DNA of 64,000 nucleotides, taken from Lithospermum erythrorhizon (Eukaryota > Streptophyta > Magnoliopsida > Boraginales > Boraginaceae). Of this stretch, positions 1 through 14,522 are shown piece after piece. Positions within the stretch are counted from its first letter, which is position 1; each line of letters starts with the position of its first letter. A program made the position numbers and the translations under genes. Below the pieces are notes generated by a model. It worked only from the letters and a program-made list of their open reading frames with translations, searched no databases and was not told the origin of the DNA. The stretch is from positions 1,488,001-1,552,000 of the forward strand of contig JADFUC010000709.1 in the NCBI GenBank assembly GCA_019722365.1. The letters run 5' to 3'.

Positions 1-1090
1 CCCGGGAATAGTTGGTAGAGGAAACCAGTGAAGGAATTCGACAACTTAACTCAAATAATATATCCTCTGAACTTTGTAGACAGTCAACCTTCAGCACAGC
101 CGCTTGGCTTAGCATCCGACCTCAGCGTGATCTCACCCACGATATATTGTTACCTGACTGGCGAACACTGCTAAAAGCGAAGACTCCTTACACCTCCCTC
201 CACAATAAAAGAAATAAAGAAAAAGAAGAAGAAAATGAAGAATTTAGTGTATGCTTAGTTCTTGACATGTTTATCATTGTAAACATAGTGTGCCTAGAGT
301 TAGGTTTCTCATGCACAGTGCATAATTTTTGTTTGGCATAAAAACAAGATCAAGGTGAGGCAGTCTCCTCTGATTGGCTGGAAGGAATTCACACACACCA
401 TTATCAAGCTGTAAACTCTGTTATTGACTAACTGATGGGGGCATAAACGTTCCAGCAAGCAACTACATTTGTTACCGTCACAGATTCAATACTGTTTCAT
501 AAAAACAAAGGTTGGGTCAGCAAGTGACAACTACACGAGCGAGTTATTAGATAAAATTTACGATGGGCCCCGTATACACCGCGATGTTCAACAGAAAAAT
601 TCCATCTAAGCATGATTAAAAGTTAAATTTTACACAATTTTATCTTATGATAACAGTGAAGACAAGGTTTGGTTTTATATGTAATATAAAATATAAAGTA
701 ATAGAGATACATACAAGGCCTTTTACCGTGTACCCGAGTAAAAATACATACAAACACAATCTCTCATTTTCCAAGTATATCAAACACAAAAAGACACTAA
801 CTCTGGATTTTTCTATAATCATTTTTAATTTTTTAATAAATAATTAAACAGATTACTTCCCCAAACAAAAAAACTCCAACGCAACAAAGATCTGGGAGCC
901 AAGCCATACCACTGTAACAGTAAAAGAAAAGGGGGTGTAAAACCAATGACCTCGGCCACCTGGCCTGTTTATCCGGTGGTAAATAATTATTTAACTTATT
1001 TGGACACTGTTTGGGTGTGTATAGTGTTGCTTTATTAAGGACTTTAATTCACTTGACTTTAGGATACACACATAATTCTTCGTCAAAATA
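1..1090. other. No recognisable gene
   Basis: This stretch holds one open frame of about 109 codons (12-341, +) that I do not recognise; it ends in a lysine/glutamate-rich run and hydrophobic residues and has no visible splice partners. The rest is AT-rich. I see no tRNA, clear transposon end or promoter. Confidence 0.4.
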
Positions 1091-1092
1091 AA

Positions 1093-4000
1093 TGGAAAAT
1101 TCAAACGGCCACGTCAGCACCACCTGGAACATCGCCGCCGGCAAACGCCAAAGCCACTGCCGCTACCTCCTGAGTCTTCTGACGATGACGTGGAAGCATC
1201 TTTGATTGGCTTGCCCTCTCGATCGCCCCGATCCCAACACTCCTTGAAGGATCATTCTTCGCCTTGTCAAATTAAACGTATGTTTTTAAATACACCCTCT
1301 AAATTCAATTAAGCAGCATGTTGAAATTGTTGATTTTGATTAAAGCCGGGGTTTGGGCCATTTTTTGAAAATTTTACAATTTTGATTAGTTGGGCTGAAT
1401 ATTTTGAAAAAAATTGCCACCTTGACAGTTGGGTTTAATTTTGAAAAAGATGTTTTTCAAATCAAATGTATATATTGATTTATTTATTTTTCTTATTAAT
1501 TAAATTGTCAGTTTTGGATACAAGCCGGCTCCTGACTGCCTGGTGTCTCGGCATCCACCTGCCGGGCAGCTCCAAGTCAACGTCTCGCAGCTTTTGAATC
1601 AAGAATGGTTTTTTATGAATGTTGTTGATAGGGTTTTGTTAAAGTTTCAGCTAATCATGTGATAAGTTTGTGTTTTATGATTAATTGATTATATATTCAG
1701 TTCCATACCTAGCTGATACCGGGCCTCGCCTGCAGACAATCCCGACCTGGCGCCCGTCTGCCAGCCTCGAGCCGACTCACCGTGGTGGCCCGATCATGCT
1801 ATATTTTTGCTAAGAAATTATTAATGGCTGATTATTTACATTTTCAGAGTCTTATAAATGAGTATTGTTTGATTATGAGTGAAAGGGTTACATATACTGT
1901 TCTTTTTTTTCACTGAGATTTTCATATTTAGCTAATAAGTGTTAAAACTATAAGGTTAACGTCTAGGTTTTTGGTGCTTCCAGTAAAAGCTCTGCCAAAC
2001 ACGGTAACACCTTTGTAGGTGCATGCTAGTTTATTTTCAGGAGTTCTTACGGGGATGTGAAGAGGAAGAAGCTACAGAGATCTTAACTTTTTAGTACTGT
2101 GCACCATCCCGTTCATCCCAATGCGTTTGAAACCACTAATTTTCCTCCGTGAAACTAAATTTCAATCAGTAGACTCTGCTGCCCTGCCCCCATCTTCAAT
2201 TGAAACGAATTTAGGAGTGGTGGAGAATTGAAAACTACTCAGTTCTCGCCTCACCCGGCTAACTCTATTTCAACTTTGTTATTGCTTAGCTATGTACTTA
2301 TCAAAAGGTGACTGTTGTTCAAAATTGTTTCTGTGGTTCATTTAGATATACTATTCACCAACCCGGGAGGCTGCTGATGAGTATCTCTGCACAGTTCTCG
2401 CGTTGTTACATTTAAAGCACCCAAGCCTTCATTGCTTATGGAAATGTTGAGGATGAATCTACGACATCTATAGGAGAATCCACTAAATCGAATTCTCCAA
2501 GCGAGAGTAATGGCAGCAGTGAAAGTGATTGGGTAGAGGTTAAAAACCCAATCACTTCTTATGAAAGTACTGACAGGTCCTTGTTAAACAATGACGCATT
2601 TTTTACCATATATTCAGGTATCGTGCTTTTTTCCCGTCAAAAATACTTGCTATGGACTCATTTCCAACTGGTTTTTCTTTTAAATTATTTTTTCACCCAT
2701 GCAAAAAAATGAAAAAAATAATTTTAGAGAAACCTCTTGCTTTAAATCAATGAGATTCAGCATTGTTCTTGATTTAAAACTCCGATGTGTGGGCTACATT
2801 TCTGGCTTCTCTCAGACTTAATGAGGCTTTTCACAGCCGAGATTAAACGCTTTAATCCATGCACATCAATTGGCCAACCGCCATCACCAGAACAAACCCT
2901 GCTGTGATGAAGTATATGTGAAAGAAAGCGGATCTTGAGCCGGATCTTACCGACTAGAAAATCGCAAGCAGCAAAATGGTGCCCCTTAATTTGGAATGCA
3001 TTAATGGCAATGCTTGTTCCTACTATAATGCAATTATCCAAGTCTAGTAGCAGCTCGATGGCACCACTTGATCAACAGAAGCTGCCTCCTGCAGCTCGGC
3101 AAGAAGAGAAGTTGAGAAATGAACAGCAATATATGATGTATGATAATAGAGCTGAGCCGAATGCACCCCAACTACCCAGCGATTATCCATTTGCACCACC
3201 ACCCCCATCACCACCAGTCGAAAATGTTATGTGTCGCTATAGTCGCATTGAAGGCCGAAATACCAGTTGCACGCAGCAGAGTAGATTATTTCCAGATTCG
3301 AGGAAAACATCCTTAACCCTATGAATAGCATGGACGCAAGGATTTCACTGGTTGAACAGAAACTTGATATACTTGTCAATAGTTCTGGGTCTTTTGGATT
3401 ACAACATGGCACCAGAGTTTCTGCACCCCTGGGCTCTCTCGTGCCGAGTTCAATCTGGGCCCATTCTTTGATTTCCATACAAGGAAATGCACCTCAAATG
3501 TCTGAGTTGAAAGAGAGTGATACTGATTCCACTGATTCATGTAAACAGAGTGATGGGTCACCAGCAAGGGCATTAATAGTCTATTATTGAAATTTAATTA
3601 GGCTTTAGAATTACTGCACCTGATCTTGATTGCAGTGAGGACGACGAAGATGGTAATGTTTATACTCTTGAAAATTCTGATGTTCTTGTCTCATCAGGAG
3701 GTAAGTCTCTTGAAAACCCCCCAAGAAAAACCGTGTTCGCTGGATGACGCATTGGCCAAATGCACCATCTGTTTCTAGCGTTATTGGGTTAGGCAGTCAG
3801 AATATGTAGCCGATAATGAGGTTATTGTGGACTCTTCTACACCAACTCTCGCCTGATCTTACTGCCATGCGAACAGACAAGAAAAAGGCCTCCTGAATAT
3901 TCCCTGGAAGTTTCCCAGTTCCCTAGTCTCCGTGGAGATGAGGGTTCCGTGACCTCTAAAAATACTTATCCAGTCTCTGATTCTGAATATATGATAAAGG

Positions 4001-4650
4001 AAAATGGTACTTTGAATACAATAAGTTTGGAAAGGGATAAATTTGGAACTCCCCAGAATAGTTGAGACGCAGCCTCATGCCCACCTATATACTACAGCCA
4101 CTGACACATCCGGCAGCCATAATCTCCTGCGAAGCTAAATTTGCTGACGCTGGTCAAGCCACCGGAGAAATCCAGTCCAGCAAGAATTTCAACGTTTATT
4201 GAGTTGCCTTCGTTATGAGACTATAGACAAGTCCTACACCCCAGAGAATGATGTTGTGTATGCCGGAACGCAGTCGGAAAACCCATGTCGATTACAACAT
4301 CATGAACTACCAGTTTCTTCTGTTGTTGATCTTGAATTTCCCATCTTAGAAGTGAAGTTTGATCCCCATGGAAGCTCTATGACAAGGTCACCCCTTGAAG
4401 CCCTTCTATATGATGTCTCGAACATCCATATTAGAACCTGCAGTGTGGGAAGTCTTGATGAAGCTGAATTTACCTCTGACGATGGAAGCAGAGCGGATGA
4501 CCTGCCTACTGATTACAATCTTTTAGGTGATATGAGATTTGATGATATTGAAGAGGTATCAAAATTCTGTTAACGGACTCACGACTTTCAAAATCAAGCA
4601 ACAACTCATCAAGTCTCATCTAAGCCTCCAATTAGAGCACTTTCGTTTGA
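1093..4650 (+). pseudogene. Degraded unrecognised plant gene (fragments)
   Basis: Several protein-like blocks on the + strand look like pieces of one gene, but I do not recognise the family. About 2420-2600 encodes an acidic, serine-rich stretch including STTSIGESTKSNSPSES. About 3060-3220 encodes a glutamine- and proline-rich stretch (PFAPPPPSPP). About 3285-3590 encodes a likely coiled coil containing NPMNSMDARISLVEQKLDIL. A further block at 4199-4573 contains LEFPILEVKFDPHGSS, SPLEALLYDVSNIH and an acidic tail. The blocks are in different frames with stops between them, so the gene is either broken or has many introns I cannot place. Codon-like composition in the blocks contrasts with the AT-rich spacers. 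I infer an old or decaying gene of a plant-specific coiled-coil protein; no function should be assigned. The 5' limit is a guess. Confidence 0.4.
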
Positions 4651-5243
4651 AATCAGCTTCTTTCTCAAGCAGAAGAGTTCCCGAGACAATTTCTTCCATA
4701 GCTACAATTACACACAAAGTTTGCTTACAAGTCCGTCTTTTAATGTCATTAATCTTTTGCTATACAGAATATTAAAATGTTATGTGTATTGTGAAGCCAG
4801 TGATGCAGTCCATGACTGAAATCTTAATTATTTGTGTACCTGAACATCTAAACTATATGAAATCATCTGTTGAAACCTCTTTAAACAAGACTCATGCAGC
4901 CCAAACAAACGACGCATTTAAGAGACAAATCGACGACCTTTGAGGGGTTCTCAAAATATTATATTTTCTATGTTGTAGCATTTGCTAATGTTAATTCACA
5001 ATTGACACACTTTGTTAGGAAAAATGGAAAATAAGAAAATGATTTGGGATAAGGACCATTCAAAACAACCCAATCATAGATTCACAAAAAACAATGCAAG
5101 ATCCTAAACTGCCTACGTGGCTGCCGGCTGTTCCACCAGACAAGTTAACAAGAATTGTGTACACCACAAATGTCTGTTTCATCACATATAAAGATTTTTC
5201 TTGAATAATTATATATTTAGATTACTAAGAATTGTAGTGAGAG
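4651..5243. other. Intergenic, probable 5' region of the CCD1 gene
   Basis: AT-rich spacer between the unrecognised gene remnants and the CCD1-like start codon. I can name no definite promoter element or repeat in it. Confidence 0.35.
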
Positions 5244-6132
5244 ATGGGGTTGAAGGAGGGAGAGGGAGTAATGGAGAGGACTAAAGATGGTGTGGTGGTA
5301 GTTAATCCAAAGCCTAAAAAGGGGTTCACTTCAAAAGCTGTAGATTGGTTAGAGAAGCTTATTGTCAAACTTATGTATGATAATTCACAACCACTTCAGT
5401 ATCTTTCTGGTAATTTTGGTCCCATTTTGGAAGAAACTCCCCCTTGTAATGATTTGCCTATCAGGGGTCACCTCCCGGTATGATAAAAATCCAATCTTTT
5501 TTATAACAACTTTGATTCAATTTAGTTGGATTTGTGGGGTTTGTTTAATTGTTGGAGGAATAATTTGCTTACATGAAAATTTATATTGTACCTTGTAAGT
5601 ACTAATCACTCCGTATCAATATAATTGATTCTTTAGACTATAAATAATTTATTAAGTATGTAATGATCTATCCCAATTATCATTATACATTAAGATGAGA
5701 AATGGAAATTTATAGTGATAAAAGTGTAAAGATAGTGAAAAGGTATCACTTTTGGTCAAAACAATCAAGTATTTTGAGATTATATGTTTAATCTAAACGC
5801 GATCACTTATATTGATACGGAGGAAATATTGTTTTTTGATTATGTATATAAAGATGAATAGAAATTGAAGTTGAAGGAGACAAGCATGTAAAATTTCATA
5901 AATTTATAGATATTTAAGAGAAGACAGTGGTTGATGATTTGCAGGAATGCCTCAATGGCGAGTTTGTCAGGGTTGGCCCTAATCCGAAGCTACCTCCAGT
6001 AGCTGGACACCACTGGTTTGTTTTTCACCTTTTCTAATAAGTTGTCTTTTGACTTTGATATTTCAGTTCATGTGTAGAATTCATAATCAGCTGTTGTAAG
6101 ATGTAATTGTATATGTTTTTTTACCTTTGCAG

Positions 6133-6147
6133 GTTTGATGGAGATGG
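6133..6147 (+). other. CCD1: 15-nt microexon of the CCD1 gene
   Basis: The 15 bases from 6133 to 6147 are bordered by AG and GT. They encode, with split codons at both ends, the FDGDG part of the conserved HWFDGDGMIHG segment. They join the exon ending at 6015 (TG of a tryptophan codon) to the exon starting at 6960 in correct phase. I infer the microexon from protein homology and splice phases. Confidence 0.75.
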
Positions 6148-9100
6148 GTGCGTATTGTCTTACATTTCAACTAAGGATATATACTACATGCGAAGTTTAA
6201 TTCCTGCTATTACTTGACATTTGATTCTTTAGATGTCCTACAGTGAGAAGTGTCCTATAGTATATACCTATTTCTTTTTGTTTGTTTGACCGTAGTTTAT
6301 ATCATATGTCTTATGGTGGTCTGAATAATTAATGCTTATAGCTCTAGTCATTTGCTGAAGTTACGATAACAGATGAAGGCATATTGGCATTGCGGCTGTC
6401 AATTCTAGACACACTAAGCTTTGTTTGATGATTCTTTTCTACTATTTTGTGACGAATAGTTTTTGTACTCGACATGTTTGAGCTTCACATCGTTGTACAC
6501 CTGTACTCAGACATGACCCTTGATTACAAGATAAAGCCTCGATTTATCTTGTTATCTCAATTTGAAATTGTTATCTGTCATATATAGATCCAACATGTTT
6601 CCATAAATTTCAAATTTTCTCCTTGCCATAATGAGTTTTTCTTCAATTCAATGTATTAATTAAGAAGATTCTGTGCTCTTTTCATTTTTTTCTCTTCACT
6701 TCATTAATGTGTCGATATTGATAGTTCACAGTAAGTACTGGTTATGAAGCAAAAAATCTTCCATCATGCATCTTGTTACAATTTACGTCGGGGCTTTATA
6801 GATGTCCATCAGTGACAGATGTGCTCTAAATTTCTTATCATGTTGTAAAGTGGCCACCTAAATATTTTGTTGTTCTGTATTTGCTATTTGGGGACTATTG
6901 TAATAACTTATATTATTGTATATCATTCATGAAACATAAGCGCTGTCTTTTTGCGGCAGAATGATTCATGGCATTCGCATCAAAGATGGAAAAGCCACAT
7001 ATGTTTCACGGTATGTCAAGACATCTCGCCTTAAGCAGGAGGAATTTTTTGGAGCTGCTAAGTTTATGAAGGTGATTTATGACAGTTCTAGACATACTCC
7101 TTTTTTCACTTTCAATTTAAACGAGTATATGAATGTTAGCTATTCAATTTACGCGACATATGCAGATTGGAGACCTCAAAGGGTTCTTTGGCCTTTGCAT
7201 GGTGTACATGCAAATGCTCAGAGAAAAACTGAAGGTCTTGGATGTATCCTATGGAATGGGGACTGGTATGTATTTCTCTTCTTTACATAGTTAAATTGAG
7301 TTATTTATTGATGTTCCTCTTTTGGCTGATTCCTTTTCATATATTCTTCAATGGGATATTTCCAAAATCACCTTCATGCTACAGAAGTTTCAAAATGTCT
7401 TGGATCTTTTTGCAGCTAATACAGCTTTAGTATATCATCATGGGAAGCTTATGGCACTTAGTGAGGCAGATAAACCATGTAAGCTGGCTCATCATTTAGT
7501 TTTAGTACAAATGCACTTGATTATATCAGAGTTATGTTTTTTTCTGCAGCTAACATAGAAGAATTTTTTTTTATAACAAGGTTACAGAGTTACTGATGTA
7601 TTGGCTCTGATTTTTATTCATAACGTTAACTTGTCAACCTGTCAAGTCATATTACATGTCTATTGATATTTTATGTCTTGTTCGTGAAAATGTTCTTCTA
7701 GATAGATGTTTCTGTAGAATTATGAAGTCGAAACAGATCATTCTTATTTGCATATTATATAACTGGTAAAGGTAGTGAAACTTGTATTGTTATGTTCCTC
7801 TACTTCTAAGACATAACATAGAGATATTCTGCAGACATAGTCAAAGTTTTGGAAGATGGTGATTTGCAAACTATTGGAATGCTTGACTATGACAAAAGAT
7901 TGGCACATTCATTCACAGCTCATCCAAAGGTCGATCCATTTACAGGTAGTTTTTGGTGTCTGAACTTGGGAATAAAATGTAAACCGTGAATTTCTGATGA
8001 AATAACATCTATTTGTTGGATAATGACATCTATAGACTTGATCCATGACCTTCTGTGTGTCGTGACGTTCAAATAGCATTCATTTCCCTCCCATTACATG
8101 CATTCATACCACAACACTCTCCTTAAATACCAATCTACTATCATGAAATCTTGGCCATCAACTCAAGGTCGCACATAAATGTCTGTTAAATCATATTCCT
8201 ACTTCTGATATTGCACCATCAAATGATTATTATGGTTTTTTAACCAGCCCCGGATGTAACTCTTTTTGCAGAAACTAAATACATGTACTAATAATGATTT
8301 AAGTCGACTTTAAAGTGTTGTCTGAAGTTAATTTAGTAAGACTTTTTTGCATTTTTTCATGCAGGCGAAATGTTTAGTTTTGGGTATTCAACTAGAGCAC
8401 AACCATATCTAACATACAGAGTTATTTCAAAGGATGGGTTGGCATGATCCCAAAAAGCACAACCATTCCAGATCCTGTCATGATGCACGACTTGCTATTG
8501 CTGGCAGAAAACTATGCCCACCATGGACTCTTCCGCTGATTTCAAACCCGCGTATCATAACTTCATGTTCAGTAAGTTTCATGAACCAGTTGTGAAAATC
8601 GCTGGCTATTGCCTCATGTCAGTGCCACTCCCTGAAGAAATTAGTAGCCTCATCATGTTGTATTTCAATGGACTACATATCCGATTCAATTTTTCGATGT
8701 TTTACGAGCTCTTCTTGTAGCAAATGTTAGAAGAGTTTTCTTCCATAATTTATCCATTCCATAATCTGTAACATGCTTAAGTAATTGATTAGCAACCATA
8801 ATTTCAGGAAATGGTGAAGGATAACAGTTCATTTCATTTGATGATAATGCTTTTGCATTCTCGGTATGCCAAAAATGAACTTCTAATCAAATGGTTTGAG
8901 CTTCCATGCTGCTTTATATTTCATAATGGTGGCACTGCAGTAATTTAATGAGTTGATAATTCTAATTTCTCCATACTAACACACTTCATAACCAGCCATC
9001 AGGGATAGTTTCCTTCTTATTAAAACATTCTCTATGTTCATTTTGTTTTTCTTTTGTAACTATTTACAGCAAATGCCTGGGAAGATGGAAATGAAGTTAT

Positions 9101-10328
9101 TCTTATAGCATGCCGCATCGAAAAGCCAGATCTAGCATTGGTTGGAGGAACTATCAAGGAAAAGCTCGAAAATTTTGGAAATGAGCTGTAAGTGATCATC
9201 ATATTCTGTTCTGTATTTCTTAATTATCCAACGTGAAATCATTGATTTTCAATTCTTAGGTATGAGATGAGATTCAACATGGAAACTGGTCAAGCCTCTC
9301 AAAAGAAACTGTCAGAACCTTCTGTTGATTTTCCAAGGGTGAATGAAAGCTATGTTGGCAGGTAAACTTAATCTTGCTTCTGTCATAATATTCTAGATTA
9401 TTTCTTTTTTAATAGAAGGATGAGAGTTTGATATTATTAGCAAATTGAAGGAATATGGAGTCTTTAAATTTATGTTTTCCGAATTTTGAGATTGTTCATG
9501 TTTCTCCGATCTCTCTGATTTAATCCTAATCTTTCTACACTGGACTTGCGAAATGTAGGAACCAGCGCTATGTGTATGCTGCTATATTAGACAGAATCAA
9601 GCCAAAAGTCAATATTATGTAAAATTTGCATGAACTCGAATCGGGAAAGAAGTTTGTAGTCGGAGGTAAAATAAGTTATGTAATTGCGGACTAGACCTGT
9701 GGGAAAGTCTCGTGTTCAGTGAGGCTGTTTTCTGTCTCTGTGAGCCTGAGTGTCTCTGAAGAAGATGATGGCTATTTGGGATATGTTTTAGGTTACGATG
9801 AGAACACCGGCATAAGTTCACTTCCTTTGCTAGCTACTTGATATGTTACAGTACATTAAACTCAATGCCAGAGTTTACCTGGTCTTCCTTGCACCAATCC
9901 ACTTGCTCAACTGTTGTTCCTATCAATTCTGTATTGCAAAACAATTTTTCCAAAAATTGGGTTGATTAGAGGATGTGTGGCGGACTCTGATCCGACTGTC
10001 TGGCTCCCAATTGTAATTCCCTCACTATTTTGAAGTTTGTAACTTTGTGTGCTGTTAAATGTTGCTTTCTGTTTTTTGTCATTTTGATTCATAACTCAAA
10101 AACTCCCATGGGATCCCTCTTTTTCTTTTCTGTTGGTGGTATTTTTGATGCAGAAATCAGCTACAGGAATGTACCGGATGCAAAGCATGATGTCAGATGA
10201 GCCGGTTGCAGTAATTGAATTGCCTAAAAGAGCACCTTATGGTTTCCATGCCTTCTTTGTGTGGTTGTAGTGTTAGTAACTGCAACACCTTCCTCAAAGG
10301 CCTTCAGAATACAAAAACCACCAGAAAA

Positions 10329-13300
10329 TCTATATCTATATCTATATACCTTTATGGCAAAGTGGGAATGCTAATGGTATTTCTTTCATTTTTGTCAAGA
10401 CCGCTTTGTCCTTCCAACCCTAGTATGTTATTATTTAAGAATTATTTTCTAAGTATAATCGGTTACATTGTTTATTTATTTGTATTGATTTGTTTTATTA
10501 ATGGGATCTTAACGCATCCTTGTATTTAATTACTTCCATTAATTCTACCATTACATGATATTAATGCACAAATAGTTTTCAAATTATATTAATTTAAATC
10601 ATTACTACAATATATGCACTTCTATTCTCGACATTGTAATATAGGAACTGTAAAATATGCACCATTAAATTAAAAAATTATATTTATATATTTTTGAAAA
10701 TCTATAGTCTCATTTGCCAAAAAAAGTATATTAATGCTTATAAAGCCGCTTAAACACTGTTATAGTGGGCACATTTGAAAGTTAAATTGTTTTTAGTTAA
10801 ATAATTTTGAGATGTTTATGATAATAGTTACGGCTTATCATGTCTTACCAAAAGAAAATTATAACCATGTATATAATATAACGATATTCAAATAAATATA
10901 AAAGTTGTCTGATTTTCTAATAATTTTAAAACTAATAGATTTTCAATAAGTATTAAAATAAGATTACTTATTTCAAGCAAGCAATTATATTAAATCATAA
11001 GTAAAGAAAATGTAAAATTAAATCTATTAAATTTTAGTGTAATTGTTTTAGGCTTATATTAGTATTTAAGATGCCAAATTAGATGACATTACTAATGACT
11101 TTTAATCAGATAATTAGATGACATTACTTTCAATGACTTTAATCAGATAAAATTAGATGACATTACTAAATGACTCTTAATCAGACTCTTTACACCCTTT
11201 GGTATAAATAAATTATAATTTTTTTTTTCTATTTGTATACTGAATCATGCCTTCTTTGTGAAGATATTATCCATATTTTTATTATTATGTTGATACGAGT
11301 TTGTCTATTCTAATATGTCATTTAATCAGTATTACAAAAATATGTATAAGATTGAGGCTTGGCTGTTCAAATACCTCCCTCCATCCCTAAAAGATTTATG
11401 AATTGGTTTTTCATAAGAAAATTAACAAATTTACAATCTGATCGACATCCAAATGCTATGATTTGAATCGTACTATCAACTTAATAAGAAAGATGCTTAA
11501 AATACTACATATTGATATTTTTTCCTAACAAATATAAACACATTAAAAATTAGTCGAGTTCAAAAATTGAAATATACTATTTGTTGAATATATATACTAC
11601 GGTTAATTATGTTAAAAGTAACAATAATGAAAATTAAATAAGTTCAAAAATGTATAATGAAATTTATGTATTTTACTTTAAAGGTACTAATAAAAATCAT
11701 TAAATTTTTCTTTAAATCAGTAGTTAAGTGTCTTGGCTATTATGACTATTATTTAAATATTGTGAGTTACAAATAATCCTTATCCTTTCATTACTCAATA
11801 ACATAATATAACATTAATTCTTAATTATATTACGAATATACAAATTAGTATTATTTTATATTTTCTGAGTTGGGGAGGATACGAATAGATAGTTAACAAT
11901 CAATTAAAATTTTCTCTTACGATTTATAATTTATTTTATACTTTAATATGTTTAATATAGATGTTAAATTACAAAAATTTAGAAAACCAAATTTCACTTT
12001 TGTTTTCACCTAAACGTGTTAGTATTTCTTCCATTTTCATAAGATCATATTACCCTTCCCATAAACTTAATTATTTTCATCTTATTATTAATTAGTTATC
12101 GCACTATTGCCACTTCATATCAGACAAGCCTCATTCATTACATAATTTAAATAATTATGATAAATTAAATATAATTAATAAAGTACATGGGAGTTTTCAG
12201 TAGTTTTGGTTTTATCATTTATTCAATTTTTTATGCAAAGAATGAATAATTAGGCATGTGATTACATAGAAGTATATTTAACTTTTGCTGTAAATGACAA
12301 TGTAATTAAGAAATTATCATGAAGCTACATGAATTTTATTATCAAGCACATATAAATATGTGCAAAATTTTTATTTTAGAACAAAAAGATATATAATACG
12401 TTAGACATAATAACATAATAATAAAAATATGACATTTTATCATTATTTTAATTTTTATAAAACATTAAATGTAATTGTATGTATCGCGAGCTACATGAAT
12501 TTTTACGTGTAAATGATTAAGTAGAATTAAGAAATTATTACGAGTTACATGAATTTTTTCATTGAAGCACATTTAATATACGCAAATAGGCTTTACTTTT
12601 AGAAAAAAAGATAATTAATATTTTAATATAACAATTAAAATAATAATAAAAATATTATATTTTACTAACAATAAAAAATCATAAAAAAATCAATTAAGCA
12701 TAATTAACAAGTGCATCAATGTAAGTCGCGACTTTTATGATTTCCTCTAATTTTTATCTAAACTAATATCAACATGTATAGATACGAATATAAAATATCT
12801 CGAACATGCAAAAAAATCATGTTGTAACTTTTAAGCCGAACAATACACCTTTGATTATATATACATTAAAACAAAATATATGACTGTAAAATGATATTTT
12901 ATAATATAACATTGATACAATTTCGATTTGAATCGATAAAGGAAAGGCCAATAATGTATTTATGTATTATTGTATTTACAACTCATTAAAATGCTTCAAA
13001 GCTTACACAAACACTAATGATAATTAAATACTAAATTTATAATTGTATTTATGTGTATTTACATCATTATAATTATAACTCATTAAATTTTAAGTTACAT
13101 TAGCCTAATTATTTCACCTTACATATTATTTGTCTTTATAACAACAATTACTATAAGAGTTATTACATACTAAATTCATACCTTCAATACTGTATAACGA
13201 GAATTAACTTATTCATTTTAGGAGTTTACGATTGGATATTTATGAATTTATATAACCTTCGCTCCATAAAGCGTCAAAATATCATGTTTCTATCAGTAGT

Positions 13301-14522
13301 TAAATTGACTCCAAAGAAAGCTCTAGAATGACATTTATGCTAATCTAACTCCGCTTATATATTTTCTCAACCATTAATTATTTTTAGTAATTTCAAATAT
13401 CATTTATATTTTGGATTAGTTTTTTATTAGTTTTGATCAAATTATATTATCAATTAGTTATTGTTCTATTAGAAAATTTAGAATCAAAATATTGTTCATA
13501 GTAATGATGTATTTACATTCGATTGGTTTCATATACTAAGATTTAAATATCGATGTTGGTTGTATTATGATTAATACCAACAAAGCTTGATTCGAATATA
13601 AATAATACATCTTTTCAAATCAATTAAAAGAATATTATATTTATAACTTAATCCACAGATGTCGATCGTTAAACAATATTTTTACCGTACATAAATGAAT
13701 GATAAATTATTATGGTGAAATTTCATTAATTGGTTAATATATTTACGTTTTATTATATAACATGATGTATAAATATAGATATAATATGAAAAATATTTTA
13801 CTTATTTATTACCGACATTCTATCTTCTTCATAAAACATGATAGTAGTAAATGTATCATATTTATAAAATCATGATAGTAGTAAATCATGTTGTATATTA
13901 TAAAATATTTTGTAGTTTGAAGTCAACAATCATTGCACTAAAAATTTCTAATATCATATTTTCATAACAAATTTATGACAATGATTGTTTTTACATTAAA
14001 TCATATTTACTCTTTGATATTGAAATATCAACTAATTATGTTCAAGATGATTCAAACATTAAATTTTCCAATACAAACAAGTTCAATTGTTGTCGGTAAT
14101 TCTTCGCAAGAGTGCAATATTTGAAATGAGATTTGTAAATTATTCTTTCGACATCGATAGTTCGCTTATTTAAAACATATGTGCCATTTTATTAAAAAAT
14201 AAATAATAATAAATCCTAATATATATATGAAGCATTTTAAAATAATATATATAAGGCAAAAAGTAAGCTCTAAATATTGTAAATAATAAAAGTAAGATTG
14301 AAAAAATAAAGTGAATAAATAATGACAAACATGATAGTGTTAAAATTTTGAAATAATTAAAGAGAATATGAAAACTCTAAATTTATATTATTTGAAATTT
14401 ATTATTTTATATTTAATGGACGTCAATCCATCGAGTTAATTTTTTTTCTTAGTATTTGAAGTATTCAATAAAAAAAATCCGTTCATGATTGTCCACGTGT
14501 AACGCACGTAATATCTTACTAG
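10329..14522 (+). mobile_element. Candidate non-autonomous Helitron
   Basis: The right end looks like a plant Helitron 3' terminus: a short hairpin ACGTG-taacg-CACGT at 14495-14509, a 9-base spacer, then CTAG at 14519-14522 followed by T at 14523. A possible 5' end is the TC at 10329 preceded by A, starting TCTATATCTATATC, but such sequences are common in AT-rich DNA and this border is tentative. No Rep/helicase coding is visible, so it would be a non-autonomous copy. The placement inside the last CCD1 intron is inferred. Confidence 0.4.
11079..11187. repeat. Three tandem copies of a 35-39 bp unit
   Basis: Three adjacent units start at 11079, 11114 and 11153. Each begins TTAGATGACATTACT and ends with an AATCAGA-type word, with small insertions between copies. 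Confidence 0.85.

Noticed and set aside
12..341. 109-codon ORF at the left edge
   Set aside because: No recognisable motif, no promoter or splice partners; could be random or the end of an unseen gene.
640..847. Short ORFs on both strands
   Set aside because: Low-complexity AT-rich frames overlapping each other.
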